This document shows, one piece after another, positions 7,719-15,987 of a stretch of DNA of 21,339 nt. Within the stretch, counting starts at the first letter, position 1. Each line of letters opens with the position of its first letter. The stretch is from Clostridia bacterium (lineage in GTDB: Bacteria; Bacillota; Clostridia; Oscillospirales; CAG-272). A program made the position numbers and the translations under genes. Location: contig JAGCYR010000152.1 in NCBI GenBank assembly GCA_017960705.1, forward strand, positions 1 to 21,339, written 5' to 3'. The notes below the pieces were generated by a model. That model saw only the letters and a program-made list of their open reading frames with translations. It had not been told where the DNA came from and ran no database searches.

Positions 7719-8069
7719 TTATGAGTAGCCCAAAAACGGTATTTCAAACTCGCCATTTTCTTTTTGCCGTATTTCTAACAATGCTTTTTCGTGCGTTTTT
7801 ACCCAATCAATGATTTGCTTTTTATCGCTTTGCTTTATTCTGGAAGAAAGGAAGTCAACTTCCAGATTATCAAGGTAGATCGATGCGACCTTTTGCTCGT
7901 TTAGAAATGCGTGAAAATGCAGTCTGTTATGGGGTTCGTTTCTTTCATCATAGATACAGAACTTGAGCGTTTGATTGAACCTCTGCAACAACGCCCTCTC
8001 GGAACACTGACTTATTCCAAGAACTCCGCACCAAAAATTGGCGAACTCATATTTTTCAAACGGTTTCAT
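7719..8069 (-). CDS. DUF4160-like small protein
   Basis: The 116-residue protein has a segment resembling DUF4160. It reads PHNRLHFHAF, then a short strand pair ASIYLDNLEV, then a helix with IIDWVKTHEKALLEI. The family is small, cytosolic and uncharacterised, often found near toxin-antitoxin-like DUF2442 genes. No DUF2442 gene is visible here. Its ATG overlaps the hsdM stop in ATGA, a 4-nt overlap that couples translation. Repeats at 8064-8083 and 7694-7713 suggest it was inserted between hsdM and the membrane protein gene. The family call rests on pattern recognition, so confidence is moderate. Confidence 0.65.
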   Translation of the reverse strand: MKPFEKYEFANFWCGVLGISQCSERALLQRFNQTLKFCIYDERNEPHNRLHFHAFLNEQKVASIYLDNLEVDFLSSRIKQSDKKQIIDWVKTHEKALLEIRQKENGEFEIPFLGYS

Positions 8070-8083
8070 TCAAACAACCTCTT
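8064..8083. repeat. 20-bp direct repeat, copy 2 (hsdM end / DUF4160-like start)
   Basis: Here the repeat encodes the last codons of hsdM (RLFE stop) and, in the overlapping frame, the start of the next gene. The other copy is at 7694-7713. Because this copy is constrained by hsdM coding, it is more likely to be the original. Confidence 0.7.
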
Positions 8084-9802
8084 GACGTTCTCTGCAATCT
8101 GCGCTTCCAGATCTTTCGCCTCGGCGTTCAGTTTTTCCAATTCCGCGTTCAAGCCGAGCATCGTATCCTTGAACTCTTCCGCGGTCATACCGTCGTCCTC
8201 GATCACAACCCCGACGTAGCGCCCTGCGTTGAGCGAATAGTCCTGATCGACGATCCCATCCTCTCCGTCAAGCTTCGCGACCTTGCAAAGACCGACAACG
8301 TCGCGGTAAACCCCGTCCGGAAAACGCTCAGTCAGCCAGTCGATCTGGCTCTGCCAATACGCTTTGGTTTTGGTCTCCTTGTCCTCCGCCTGCTCCGGCG
8401 CGTCGACGAGAGCCGCACGGTATTCCGCGAGCAGCGCGGCAAAGGCGGCGGTATCTCCTTGATACAGACGGGTGATGATCCCCAGATTTTTGATCTGCTC
8501 GTCGCTGAACTTGCGGTGCGCGCGGTCGATCTGCGTAAAGGTATTTCTCGCGTCGATGAACAGGATCTCGTCCTTTTTGTCGGTCTTCGGCTTCTGCTTG
8601 TCGAAGAACCAGAGCGTCGCAGGGAGCGTGACCGACGAAAACATATTGGAGGGAAGCGTCACCATCTGGCTGATGATCCCTTCCTCGATCATTTTCTTGC
8701 GGATCTCGTATTCGCTCTTGCCAGCGTCGGAGGCGGAGTTCGCCATGACCAGCGCCGCCTTGCCGTTCTCGTTCAGAGCGGTGGCGAAATAGCCGATCCA
8801 AAGATAGTTGGCGTTCGGGACCGTCTCTTTCTTGTCGGTCCCCTTTTTCGTCGATTTGGACGAATTGCGCGGCACGCCGTAGGTATTGAAACGCGGATCG
8901 TTCAGCACGCGATCGAGCGAAACCTCGTCCACGTTGAACGGGGGATTTGCCATCACGTAGTCGAACTGCCCGACGGCGTTATAGGGATCGGAATAGAAGG
9001 AGTTTGCCTCGGTGATCTCTCCGCGCACGTTGTTGAGCAAGAGGTTCATTTTTGCGAGTTTGACGGTGTCGGGCTCCTTCTCGACGCCGTAGCAGCGGAA
9101 CTGCATCTGTTCGGCTTCGCTTGCGTTGTGGCGGTGCATATAGCGAGCCGCCTGAACGAACATACCGCCCGAGCCGCAGGCGGGATCCAGAAACTTCTTG
9201 TCCCCGGGCGTCGGATCCAGCACCTCGACCATATAGCGAACGACGGTCGCGGGGGTGTAGAACGTCCCGCCGTCCTTACCTTCGGCAAGCGCGAAATTGC
9301 CGAGGAAGTATTCGTAGATCTCACCGAAAATATCGACGGTGCAATTCTCGGGAATGTCCTTGAAAATGCGGATGATGTTCGAGAGCAATTCCGGCTCTTC
9401 CTCGGGGACGAGCTGGGCGTAAACCTCTTTCGGCAAAACGCCCGCCATTTTCGGGTTCGCGTCCTCGATGGCTTCCATCGCTTTTTTCACGAGGTCGGCT
9501 TTTTCCGCCGTGTCCGGCGCGTCGTTGATAAAGTCGTAATAGGCGCACTCGGGGAGATAAAAACCGCACTTTTCGATTGCGATCTCTTTCTTCGTCTTTT
9601 CCATCCGCGTCCCCGAAAGGCGGGCAAACGCGGCGTCGATCTCGGCTTTGTGCTGCTTAAACAGGATATCGGCATAGCGCAGAAAGATCAGACCGAGGAT
9701 CGGCTGACCGTACTTGTTTGCCGCAAGGTGCGCCCCGGAACGCAGAACGTCCGCCGCGTGCCAAAGGTTGTCTTTTAAGGTTTTCAGTTCTTTGTCGGTC
9801 AT
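8066..9802 (-). CDS. hsdM: Type I restriction-modification DNA methyltransferase subunit M
   Basis: HsdM transfers a methyl group from S-adenosylmethionine to adenine in the target chosen by HsdS. The 578-residue product has the HsdM N-terminal helical domain (about 5-140), then YTPATVVRYM. The SAM-binding motif DPACGSGGMF is at 196-205 and the catalytic NPPF of N6-adenine methylases at 276-279. It ends in a coiled coil (about 540-578) that would contact the specificity subunit. ATG 9802 has GGAG six bases upstream. It is the first gene after a strong promoter, so methylase is made before the nuclease, which is the last gene of the operon. That order would help protect host DNA when the locus enters a new cell. 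Confidence 0.97.
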   Translation of the reverse strand: MTDKELKTLKDNLWHAADVLRSGAHLAANKYGQPILGLIFLRYADILFKQHKAEIDAAFARLSGTRMEKTKKEIAIEKCGFYLPECAYYDFINDAPDTAEKADLVKKAMEAIEDANPKMAGVLPKEVYAQLVPEEEPELLSNIIRIFKDIPENCTVDIFGEIYEYFLGNFALAEGKDGGTFYTPATVVRYMVEVLDPTPGDKKFLDPACGSGGMFVQAARYMHRHNASEAEQMQFRCYGVEKEPDTVKLAKMNLLLNNVRGEITEANSFYSDPYNAVGQFDYVMANPPFNVDEVSLDRVLNDPRFNTYGVPRNSSKSTKKGTDKKETVPNANYLWIGYFATALNENGKAALVMANSASDAGKSEYEIRKKMIEEGIISQMVTLPSNMFSSVTLPATLWFFDKQKPKTDKKDEILFIDARNTFTQIDRAHRKFSDEQIKNLGIITRLYQGDTAAFAALLAEYRAALVDAPEQAEDKETKTKAYWQSQIDWLTERFPDGVYRDVVGLCKVAKLDGEDGIVDQDYSLNAGRYVGVVIEDDGMTAEEFKDTMLGLNAELEKLNAEAKDLEAQIAENVKRLFE

Positions 9803-9878
9803 TTTTCTCTCCGAAAATGGTTTTTCCTGCGCCCCCGGAGGTCTTATCGCAGAATGTATTTATTTTACTCCATTGAAT

Positions 9879-9907
9879 AGTATACCATATTTTTCTCCCC
9901 TTTTCAA
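9879..9907 (-). promoter_or_regulatory. Sigma-A promoter of the hsd operon
   Basis: On the minus strand TTGAAA (9907-9902) and TATACT (9884-9879) are separated by exactly 17 bases, with a TG one base before the -10 element (extended -10). The transcript would start near 9872, giving a leader of about 70 bases before hsdM. The -10 region contains an imperfect palindrome around GTATAC, which could bind a repressor. Confidence 0.8.
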
Positions 9908-10003
9908 TCTCCGGCGACAGATTCCGAAAGAAATCTTGGGGAATTCCCGTTCCCCCGTTTCGCTTTCGCGGGAGACGTCGGGAGTCCACGCAAGCGAAAG
10001 GGC

Positions 10004-10038
10004 AAAAAGAGCCGGGCTTGAAAAGCCCGGCTCTTTTT
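10004..10038. terminator. Strong bidirectional intrinsic terminator
   Basis: A perfect 16-bp inverted repeat (10004-10019 and 10023-10038) with a three-base loop has a GC-rich core flanked by A5 on one side and T5 on the other. It can therefore stop transcription from either direction. It lies after the 888-residue gene and before the hsd promoter, separating the two operons. Confidence 0.93.
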
Positions 10039-10128
10039 CGGTTCTGTTTCCGACGGTTCAATTTCCGGCGGTTCTGTTTCCGGCGGTTCTGGTTCCGGCG
10101 GTTCTGGTTCCGGCGGTTTTGCTTCGGG
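10039..10128. repeat. Six tandem 15-bp repeats beside the terminator
   Basis: Six units of 15 bases, consensus CGGTTCTGNTTCCGG on the plus strand, run without spacers from the terminator edge. On the minus strand, in the frame of the 888-residue gene but after its stop codon, they read as a PPEPE-type repeat. The period is a multiple of three, so unit gain or loss would keep frame. They are either decayed coding sequence, a 3' UTR repeat, or a replication-slippage product. Confidence 0.9.
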
Positions 10129-10161
10129 CGTCCTCGACGGGGCGCCGGCGCGGAGTACTCT

Positions 10162-12828
10162 TTACGGCTTTCCGGTCGGGTCGCAAAGGGACGGGAGCCC
10201 GCCGGGCGTGACGTCGGCGGAGATCTCCTCGACCCTGAAGAGTCCGATATAGAACGGGCTCTCTCTGTCGCCGTCGGGGTTCGCGAAAAGGTAAACTGCC
10301 TGCGCGTACTCTCCCCGCTTGCCGAAGGCGGGCTCGTAGACGGTATAGTCGAGGATGAACTCGCACCACTCGTTTGCACGCGTTTGGAAGTTTTTGACGG
10401 CGCGACGATAATCGCGGAGCCGCTTGGTGAAGTCCTCGTCGGTGCGGAACTTGGCGGTTCTGTGGCGATAGAGATCGAGGTCACGCGTCTCGGAATCGAA
10501 GTCGGTCAGGCTCTTCAGATACAGGCGCAGGGGGCGCGAAACCGTGTCGTAGACGCGAAGCGTGACGCGCAGGGTCCTGCCGAGATCCTCTTCCGACAGG
10601 GGTTTTCCACCGAAAACGCACTTTTCGTTCTTCAAAACCACACGCGGCTCATAGAAGACGTGGTCGCCGCCGAACTCCCCATCGTTCGGGCGCAGGGTGA
10701 TCTTTCCCGTCGGAACGCCGTCGACCGTCGCGGTCTCGTAGGTCGCGTAGGGGTCCTTTTCAAAGTCGCCGAAGCCGTTTGCAAAATCTTCCGTATAAAC
10801 GTACCTCTCGCCGGAAAAATCAACCTTTCGGGGGCGGCGCGCGGTCGCGGGAGCCCCCGCTTCAAAGAATGCGACGGTTTCGCGTCCGAGCGGTCTTCCG
10901 TTCGAGCCCGTCAAAACCGCGGGGATCGTCAGGGACAGACGTTCGCCCGCCTTGAAAGGCTCGTGCAGGAAAGTCCACGCGGTGTTGCCGAAGGAGGCGA
11001 TCCAGCGTCCCGGAACGGCTCTGCCGTCGCTTGCCCGCAAAGAGACCTTTCCGATCTCGTCCGCGGGGATCTCCCCGACGAACCGAACCGTGATCGGGCG
11101 GGTCGGATCGACCCCGGTGCTGTCGTTCGCGGGGTCGGTCCAAAGAACGACCGGCGGCGCGTCCTTGAGGTAGTACGCGAAGAAATCGAAGAGCGTCCGG
11201 TATAGGTCGACCCCGTGATGAAGGTCGGTCCCGATCGCGAGCCGGGTATGATCGAGATCGGTCTCCGCCCAGAACGATGGGACGTCGTGTACGCGCAGAA
11301 GATTGACCAGCGTATTCTGCTGGAGATATCCCGAACGGTACCCGTCCCGCAGATTGACCGTCGTAAAGACAGGCGCGCAGCCCTTTCCGATATAGTCAAG
11401 GGTCGCCCCGCAGGAGGAATAGACGACCGTTGCGCCCGAGGGGATCTCTTTGCCGTTCCACGTCGTCCACGGCTGCAGTTCGCCGCCCGAGACGGTGAAT
11501 CCGTCCTTGGTATAGGTCTCGGTTTTGCCGGCTTCGCGGCGGGTCTCGCCGTGATGCCCCGTCAGATACATCCATTGGTAGAAGGCGGCGAGTTTCCTGT
11601 CGATCGCCTCGGCGAGTTTCTCTTCGCTTTGTCCATTCGACGCGGAAAGGAGGTTCTCGCGGAGATACGGCGCGCCGAGATGCGTGACGAACGAGGTTTT
11701 CGACACGCCGAAAACGCCGATCCGGTCAACGTCGAAACGGTAGACCGAGTGATCGGACAGCGAGAGATACCGCGTAAACCGCACGGCGGCGGTCGAGACC
11801 TGCGCGGCGTTGAAAACGTAGGTCGAGAAGATCGGGTTGTATCCGGTCACACTCCGCTCGTCCCCGCTGCTGCCGTCGAAATAGCCGTAGTGATCGTTGC
11901 GGCACATGGGGATATAGGCGTAGTCGAATACCGCGCCCGCATAGCCGTTGAAAAGGAAGCCCGTGAACTGCGGACGGACGGGTCTTTGTACCGCTTCCGG
12001 CAGATACTGGGTCGAACTGAAATGCAGAACGACCGGCACGTCGCGCGCGGGCTTGGTCGGATAGATCAGGTCGAAACGGAGTTTGAGATCGATCGGCGTG
12101 CCGTCGGCTTTGACGCAGTCGGTGATCTCGTCCGCTCTCGTGTAGCCGATCTTGGTATACTGCCCGTTCTTTTCGTCCACGACCGTTCCGTCGGGGTCGG
12201 AATACCAGACGGGGTCGCTCCCGTCGATACCTTTTTGGAGGGGTTTTCGGCTTCCGTCCCCGCGGATCCACTTGACCGTCAGATCTCTTTTGAACTTCCG
12301 GAAGTCGTTGTTCCAGACGTTCACGATCTTTTCGAGCGTGCCGTCGGTACCGTGCTTGTCGAGTTCGAAGTAGACCGCGTTCAGAAGAACGTCGCAGCCC
12401 GACGGGACGACCATCGCGTCGAAATAAGTCCCTTTCGGCAGGGTCGGGTCGTTTGGAAAGTACTCCCCGTTTTTGATCGGCTCGATCATCCTTTGCACCG
12501 CGTTTTCGAGTGCCGGAGAGACGGCTTTTTCGCTGTTCTTATAATCGAGGACGAATACGATATATCCCCTGTCGAGCATCGATCTCACGATCGTCGCGTC
12601 GCTCTCGGTCCCGATCCGATCGGTATTCGTGTTCACGACGTAGATCATAAGCGGGGTCGCGCCGCACGTAGCAAAGCCCGGGACGGCGGGTCCCCGCGAC
12701 CGATCGTAAAAGACGGTCACGCCGAAGGGGATCCCGATCGTGCCGTCGTCGGGATAGTCCCGCGGCGCATCGATCCGATACGCGGAGAGGATCGGGTCGT
12801 TTTCGATCGTGCTCGTGACGTGTTTCAT
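10162..12828 (-). CDS. Large alpha/beta-hydrolase-like protein with Ig-like domain, unknown substrate
   Basis: The 888-residue product looks like an alpha/beta-hydrolase fold, possibly with an additional hydrolase-like N-terminal portion (PLMIYVVNTNTD near 59, GYIVFVLDYK near 88). A central strand VPVVLHF (264-270) leads to GVFGVSKTS (371-379), a nucleophile-elbow-like motif with S376. ETDLDHTRLAIGTDLHHG (522-539) may supply acid and histidine. An SbsA-type Ig-like domain follows (about 557-655, with PANDSTGVDPTRPITVRF), then a beta-rich C-terminal part (about 665-888) that may bind carbohydrate. There is no signal peptide, and the upstream frame stops before any alternative start. This is odd beside secreted lyases. 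ATG 12828 has GGAG nine bases upstream. It is the last gene of the lyase operon, so action on a polysaccharide product, for example as an esterase, is plausible but inferred. Confidence 0.7.
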   Translation of the reverse strand: MKHVTSTIENDPILSAYRIDAPRDYPDDGTIGIPFGVTVFYDRSRGPAVPGFATCGATPLMIYVVNTNTDRIGTESDATIVRSMLDRGYIVFVLDYKNSEKAVSPALENAVQRMIEPIKNGEYFPNDPTLPKGTYFDAMVVPSGCDVLLNAVYFELDKHGTDGTLEKIVNVWNNDFRKFKRDLTVKWIRGDGSRKPLQKGIDGSDPVWYSDPDGTVVDEKNGQYTKIGYTRADEITDCVKADGTPIDLKLRFDLIYPTKPARDVPVVLHFSSTQYLPEAVQRPVRPQFTGFLFNGYAGAVFDYAYIPMCRNDHYGYFDGSSGDERSVTGYNPIFSTYVFNAAQVSTAAVRFTRYLSLSDHSVYRFDVDRIGVFGVSKTSFVTHLGAPYLRENLLSASNGQSEEKLAEAIDRKLAAFYQWMYLTGHHGETRREAGKTETYTKDGFTVSGGELQPWTTWNGKEIPSGATVVYSSCGATLDYIGKGCAPVFTTVNLRDGYRSGYLQQNTLVNLLRVHDVPSFWAETDLDHTRLAIGTDLHHGVDLYRTLFDFFAYYLKDAPPVVLWTDPANDSTGVDPTRPITVRFVGEIPADEIGKVSLRASDGRAVPGRWIASFGNTAWTFLHEPFKAGERLSLTIPAVLTGSNGRPLGRETVAFFEAGAPATARRPRKVDFSGERYVYTEDFANGFGDFEKDPYATYETATVDGVPTGKITLRPNDGEFGGDHVFYEPRVVLKNEKCVFGGKPLSEEDLGRTLRVTLRVYDTVSRPLRLYLKSLTDFDSETRDLDLYRHRTAKFRTDEDFTKRLRDYRRAVKNFQTRANEWCEFILDYTVYEPAFGKRGEYAQAVYLFANPDGDRESPFYIGLFRVEEISADVTPGGLPSLCDPTGKP

Positions 12829-12863
12829 AAGGCAGTTCTCCTTGTGCGCGGTCGTTTGTCAAA

Positions 12864-12886
12864 CCCCGCCCCTTTCGGGGGCGGGG
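12864..12886 (-). terminator. GC-rich hairpin between lyase and hydrolase genes
   Basis: CCCCGCCCC (12864-12872) and GGGGCGGGG (12878-12886) form a 9-bp perfect stem with a five-base loop. On the minus strand it is followed only by TTTGAC, so termination should be partial. It sits in the 69-bp gap after the second lyase and could lower expression of the hydrolase gene or stabilise the upstream mRNA. Confidence 0.55.
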
Positions 12887-12897
12887 CGAAATTTTCG

Positions 12898-15837
12898 TTA
12901 CGGGATAAGGTTCGAGAAGTCGTAGTCGTCCCAATCGTTTTCGGGAAGCCCGTTTTCGACCGACAAATTCGGCGCTCCCGGACGGATCGTGATCGCCGTT
13001 CCGGCGGGGGCGGCGAAGGTGATGAATCCGCCGTCCTCCGTCGCCGTTGCGGCGCTGACCGCCAAACCGCCGACCAAGACCGTCCAGTCGCCCGCGGCGA
13101 CGCCCGAAACGTAGTAGTTCTTGGTCCCCGAGCCATCGGCGGTAAAGGTAAATTCGGTATCTCGCCGGGTCGCGCTGGTGACGAAGACCGCGACGGTGTT
13201 GCCGATCACGGCGCCCTTTACGACGTTGGTACTGATCGCCGTCGCAACGAGATCGACCGCGTTCGCCGTGTCGAAGACGTACATGACGTTCAGCAGCTGA
13301 TCGGTCGTATTGCCGGTCGCGGGGCTGATCTCGAGGCGTCCCCAATAATTATCGTCCTTACTATTGGTAGAATTGAGCTGAACGTATTGACCGTTGTTGC
13401 GGTTGATCAGATAGTTCTGATTGTCGCCGCCGCGCTTCGTGAACGTGACGTTGTTGCCGATCACGTTCTGGATCCGCAGCGTCGCGCCTCCGTTATTGAC
13501 CTGCATGATCTTGTCGCTTTCGGTATAGCCGTCCGGGACGTAAGGTTCGTATCTGGTGTGCAGGAGGAAGGTCTTTTTGTAACTGCCCGAGTAGGAGGTG
13601 ATATTGTCGAAGACGAAGAAATACATCGGGACCTGGGCGTTGTCGGTGTCGTAGACGACCAGCATCCGGCGCGTGACCTCCGAGACCGTCGAGGAGGGGT
13701 ACGCCGCGGCGATATCGCCGGCAAGATAGGCGTAGGTCGGCGTCGTCTTCGCCTGATCGGCGTAGCCGTAGGAGACGCCGGTCACCTCGCCCGTCTTGTA
13801 GGTGCTGCTCTGCCAGTTGGAGAGGTTCGCGTCGGTCAGCCGCTGCTGCCCGCCGCTGTAATAGCCGCTGTAGGTCGAGGAGAGAGTCGTGTTGTAGATC
13901 AGCAGACTGTTATGCGCGAGCGTCGCCTGGTGATAATACTGATGGTGCGTGTCTCCGTAATCGTCGTAGACGCCGGAATCGCCCGCCAGCATTGCCTTGT
14001 AGAAGATCTGGAACGAGCCGGCGTCGTAGTGGTCGTGGTTTGCCACCGTGCGCTGTCCGATCTTCATCAACACCGCCGCCTGGCTTCTCTCCCAAGTGTT
14101 CCGGGCAATGATCTGCCCGAGCCAGCCGCCGTTATAGAGGATGAGGTCCATCCCCTCGTGGCGGTCCGCCGCCGGCTCCGGTCCGGAGGAGGAGCAGATC
14201 AGGTATTCGGCTGCCGTCGTCGTTTCGGTCAGATTGCCGGAGAAGTTCTTGTAACTCGAACCGTACGTCCTGTTCGTCCCGTTATTGCCACTCTGGTAGT
14301 TGTGTTCCAGCTGGGCACGCATGGTCGCGTCGTTGAAGAGATACGACGAGATCAGGGCGATCTGTCCGTAGTCGAGGAAGACGCCGTAGGGCGCTTGGTC
14401 GTCGCCCGAAGCGAAGCCGTACAGCGCACCGTTGTTGACACGCAACTCATAGGAGAAGATCGTGCGGGCGACCTGCTTCATATTCGCTTCGCTCTCATAG
14501 GGGAAATAGCCGGTCGCCGTTTTGACGAGCCACGCGGAGTAGAGATCGGCGAAGGTTTTGCTCGACAGGTAGAGCGAAACGCCCTGCGGGTTGATCCCCG
14601 CCCGGTAGAACTGATTGCGGACCGGGACGTATTCCTCGTAGAACCGTCCGGCGATCATATCCCACCAGCCGGGGTACTCGTCGTAGATCGCGATGGCGAA
14701 CGCGAGGTAGTCGCGCAGGATCTGGAACGCCGTGCCGTGTCCGGAGACGGCGTCGGCGCGGGTCGGCGGGAAACCGACGGCGTAATCGACCGTCATACCG
14801 ACTTTACAGATCTTTTCCTGTACGCCGAGGACGATCTGCTGCTTGTCGGTCGGCGTCAGAAGTTCGTAGCACCAGTCGTAGACGCACGCCGTGATATACA
14901 TGGCGAACCCGTAGTAGCGGTGGGCGACGTCGTCGTGCCCCGTCCAGCTGTCGGTCAGGGTTTTCAGGACGTTTTTGATCGCGTAGATCGCCCGGTAACC
15001 CGAAAGCGGGTTGCCGGTCATCCGGTAATCGAGCGCCAGCATCTGGATCGCGCTCAACATAGTTTGATCGTTCTCCCGGTCGAACTCGTTATCCGCGATC
15101 TCCCCGTCGGGCGGAGAAGCGAGGGCGGCGTTGTAGAGCGCCTTGGCTTCGGAGGTCGCGCTCGCCAGAGCGTCGTTCAACCCGTCGATGCTCTCCGAAG
15201 TGAAGAGGACGCGCGGATGCTGCCCCGTCGTGGGAGAATGCAGCGGCGCCGCGTAGGAGCCGCCGAGGTCTTCGCGGATGCTGCCCGTACCGAAATCCGA
15301 GCCGCCGAAATCGTCTTCGATTTGATCCTTCAGCGTCGGGATCGTGAAGGCGCCCTCGACTGAGATTGCGCGCGTCGCGCCGTAGCGGACGCCCGAGCCG
15401 TCCTTGACGTAGGGTTTGAGGTAGATCGGCTTGTCAAAGGAAGCGTTCGGAATGTTCATCACCTTGACCGCGACCCAGTGGCGTCCGTTCGGCGCCGGAA
15501 CGAGATCGCCGTCGGCGCGCACGGCGCCGTAGACGACCGTCGTCTCGTAGTTGGTACAACCGTTCTCCCCGATCTTCGGATTAGTATTGGTTTTCGAGAG
15601 GACGAAGCCGACGCTGTCGAAATCGAGCGACCCGACCGTGAACAGAAAACGAAGCGAGGTGTTCGCCGATCCGAGCGTATCACCCGAAACGGTCTGATAA
15701 CGCAGATCTTGGATCTCGTCCTGCGGCTCGTCGGCGGAGCCGCGGAACGCAAAGAGCAGAGTGAGAACAAGCGCGAGCGCCGCCGCGACGATCAAAACCG
15801 CAGGCAGCAGATTCTTTTTGACGGACGCGTTTCGCAT
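12898..15837 (-). CDS. Secreted or anchored heparinase II/III-like polysaccharide lyase (paralogue A)
   Basis: The 979-residue product has an N-terminal hydrophobic segment (9-31, LLPAVLIVAAALALVLTLLF), either signal peptide or membrane anchor, with no lipobox. A beta-rich domain at about 43-160 (LRFLFTVGSLDFDSVGF) is of a kind common in clostridial surface proteins. The lyase part starts at HPRVLF (197-202), with a helical toroid region followed by beta-sandwich domains. Candidate catalytic residues are H367 in SGHGT and Y423 in QGVSLY. NHDHYDAG (600-607) and LAHN (H642) resemble the metal-binding beta-sheet motifs of heparinase II. Such enzymes cleave uronic-acid polysaccharides by beta-elimination. 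The start at 15837 has AAAGG eight bases upstream. It ends in an acidic tail missing from paralogue B. The substrate cannot be told from sequence alone. Confidence 0.85.
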   Translation of the reverse strand: MRNASVKKNLLPAVLIVAAALALVLTLLFAFRGSADEPQDEIQDLRYQTVSGDTLGSANTSLRFLFTVGSLDFDSVGFVLSKTNTNPKIGENGCTNYETTVVYGAVRADGDLVPAPNGRHWVAVKVMNIPNASFDKPIYLKPYVKDGSGVRYGATRAISVEGAFTIPTLKDQIEDDFGGSDFGTGSIREDLGGSYAAPLHSPTTGQHPRVLFTSESIDGLNDALASATSEAKALYNAALASPPDGEIADNEFDRENDQTMLSAIQMLALDYRMTGNPLSGYRAIYAIKNVLKTLTDSWTGHDDVAHRYYGFAMYITACVYDWCYELLTPTDKQQIVLGVQEKICKVGMTVDYAVGFPPTRADAVSGHGTAFQILRDYLAFAIAIYDEYPGWWDMIAGRFYEEYVPVRNQFYRAGINPQGVSLYLSSKTFADLYSAWLVKTATGYFPYESEANMKQVARTIFSYELRVNNGALYGFASGDDQAPYGVFLDYGQIALISSYLFNDATMRAQLEHNYQSGNNGTNRTYGSSYKNFSGNLTETTTAAEYLICSSSGPEPAADRHEGMDLILYNGGWLGQIIARNTWERSQAAVLMKIGQRTVANHDHYDAGSFQIFYKAMLAGDSGVYDDYGDTHHQYYHQATLAHNSLLIYNTTLSSTYSGYYSGGQQRLTDANLSNWQSSTYKTGEVTGVSYGYADQAKTTPTYAYLAGDIAAAYPSSTVSEVTRRMLVVYDTDNAQVPMYFFVFDNITSYSGSYKKTFLLHTRYEPYVPDGYTESDKIMQVNNGGATLRIQNVIGNNVTFTKRGGDNQNYLINRNNGQYVQLNSTNSKDDNYWGRLEISPATGNTTDQLLNVMYVFDTANAVDLVATAISTNVVKGAVIGNTVAVFVTSATRRDTEFTFTADGSGTKNYYVSGVAAGDWTVLVGGLAVSAATATEDGGFITFAAPAGTAITIRPGAPNLSVENGLPENDWDDYDFSNLIP

Positions 15838-15930
15838 GGTTTTTTCCTTTCAGACGTTCGGTTTTTTTGCGTCCGCTCCTCCGTCTTACGATACGGGAAA
15901 ACGGACGAAAGAGCAAGAGACGGGGGATAT

Positions 15931-15961
15931 TCCGGACGATGCGTTTCCCTTTCCGTCCGGA
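15931..15961. other. Inverted repeat upstream of lyase paralogue A
   Basis: TCCGGACG (15931-15938) and CGTCCGGA (15954-15961) are perfect 8-bp inverted arms around 15 bases. There is no T-run, so it is not a terminator. It lies in the 211-bp gap between the solute-binding protein gene and lyase A and may be an operator or mRNA structure. A weak promoter-like pair (TTGCTC, 17 bases, TATCGT on the minus strand) lies between it and the gene. Confidence 0.35.
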
Positions 15962-15987
15962 GTCCGCCTTCTGCGCGGAAGAGGATC

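Noticed and set aside
7700..7756. Longer start for the small membrane protein
   Set aside because: It would overlap the DUF4160-like gene by 38 bases and lacks a ribosome binding site, while the ATG at 7699 has AGAGG at good spacing.
10039..10128. Possible CRISPR array
   Set aside because: The 15-bp units are contiguous without spacers and there are no cas genes.
9657..10484. Minus-strand 275-codon frame spanning the terminator and repeats
   Set aside because: It overlaps the ends of both real genes in another frame, passes through a strong terminator, and consists of Arg/Asn/Lys low-complexity sequence.
11215..15363. A 1382-codon open frame on the plus strand
   Set aside because: It lies opposite two minus-strand genes with recognisable domains and ribosome binding sites. 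Its residues show the Arg/Val/Asp-rich bias of an antisense shadow in GC-rich DNA, and it has no start signals.
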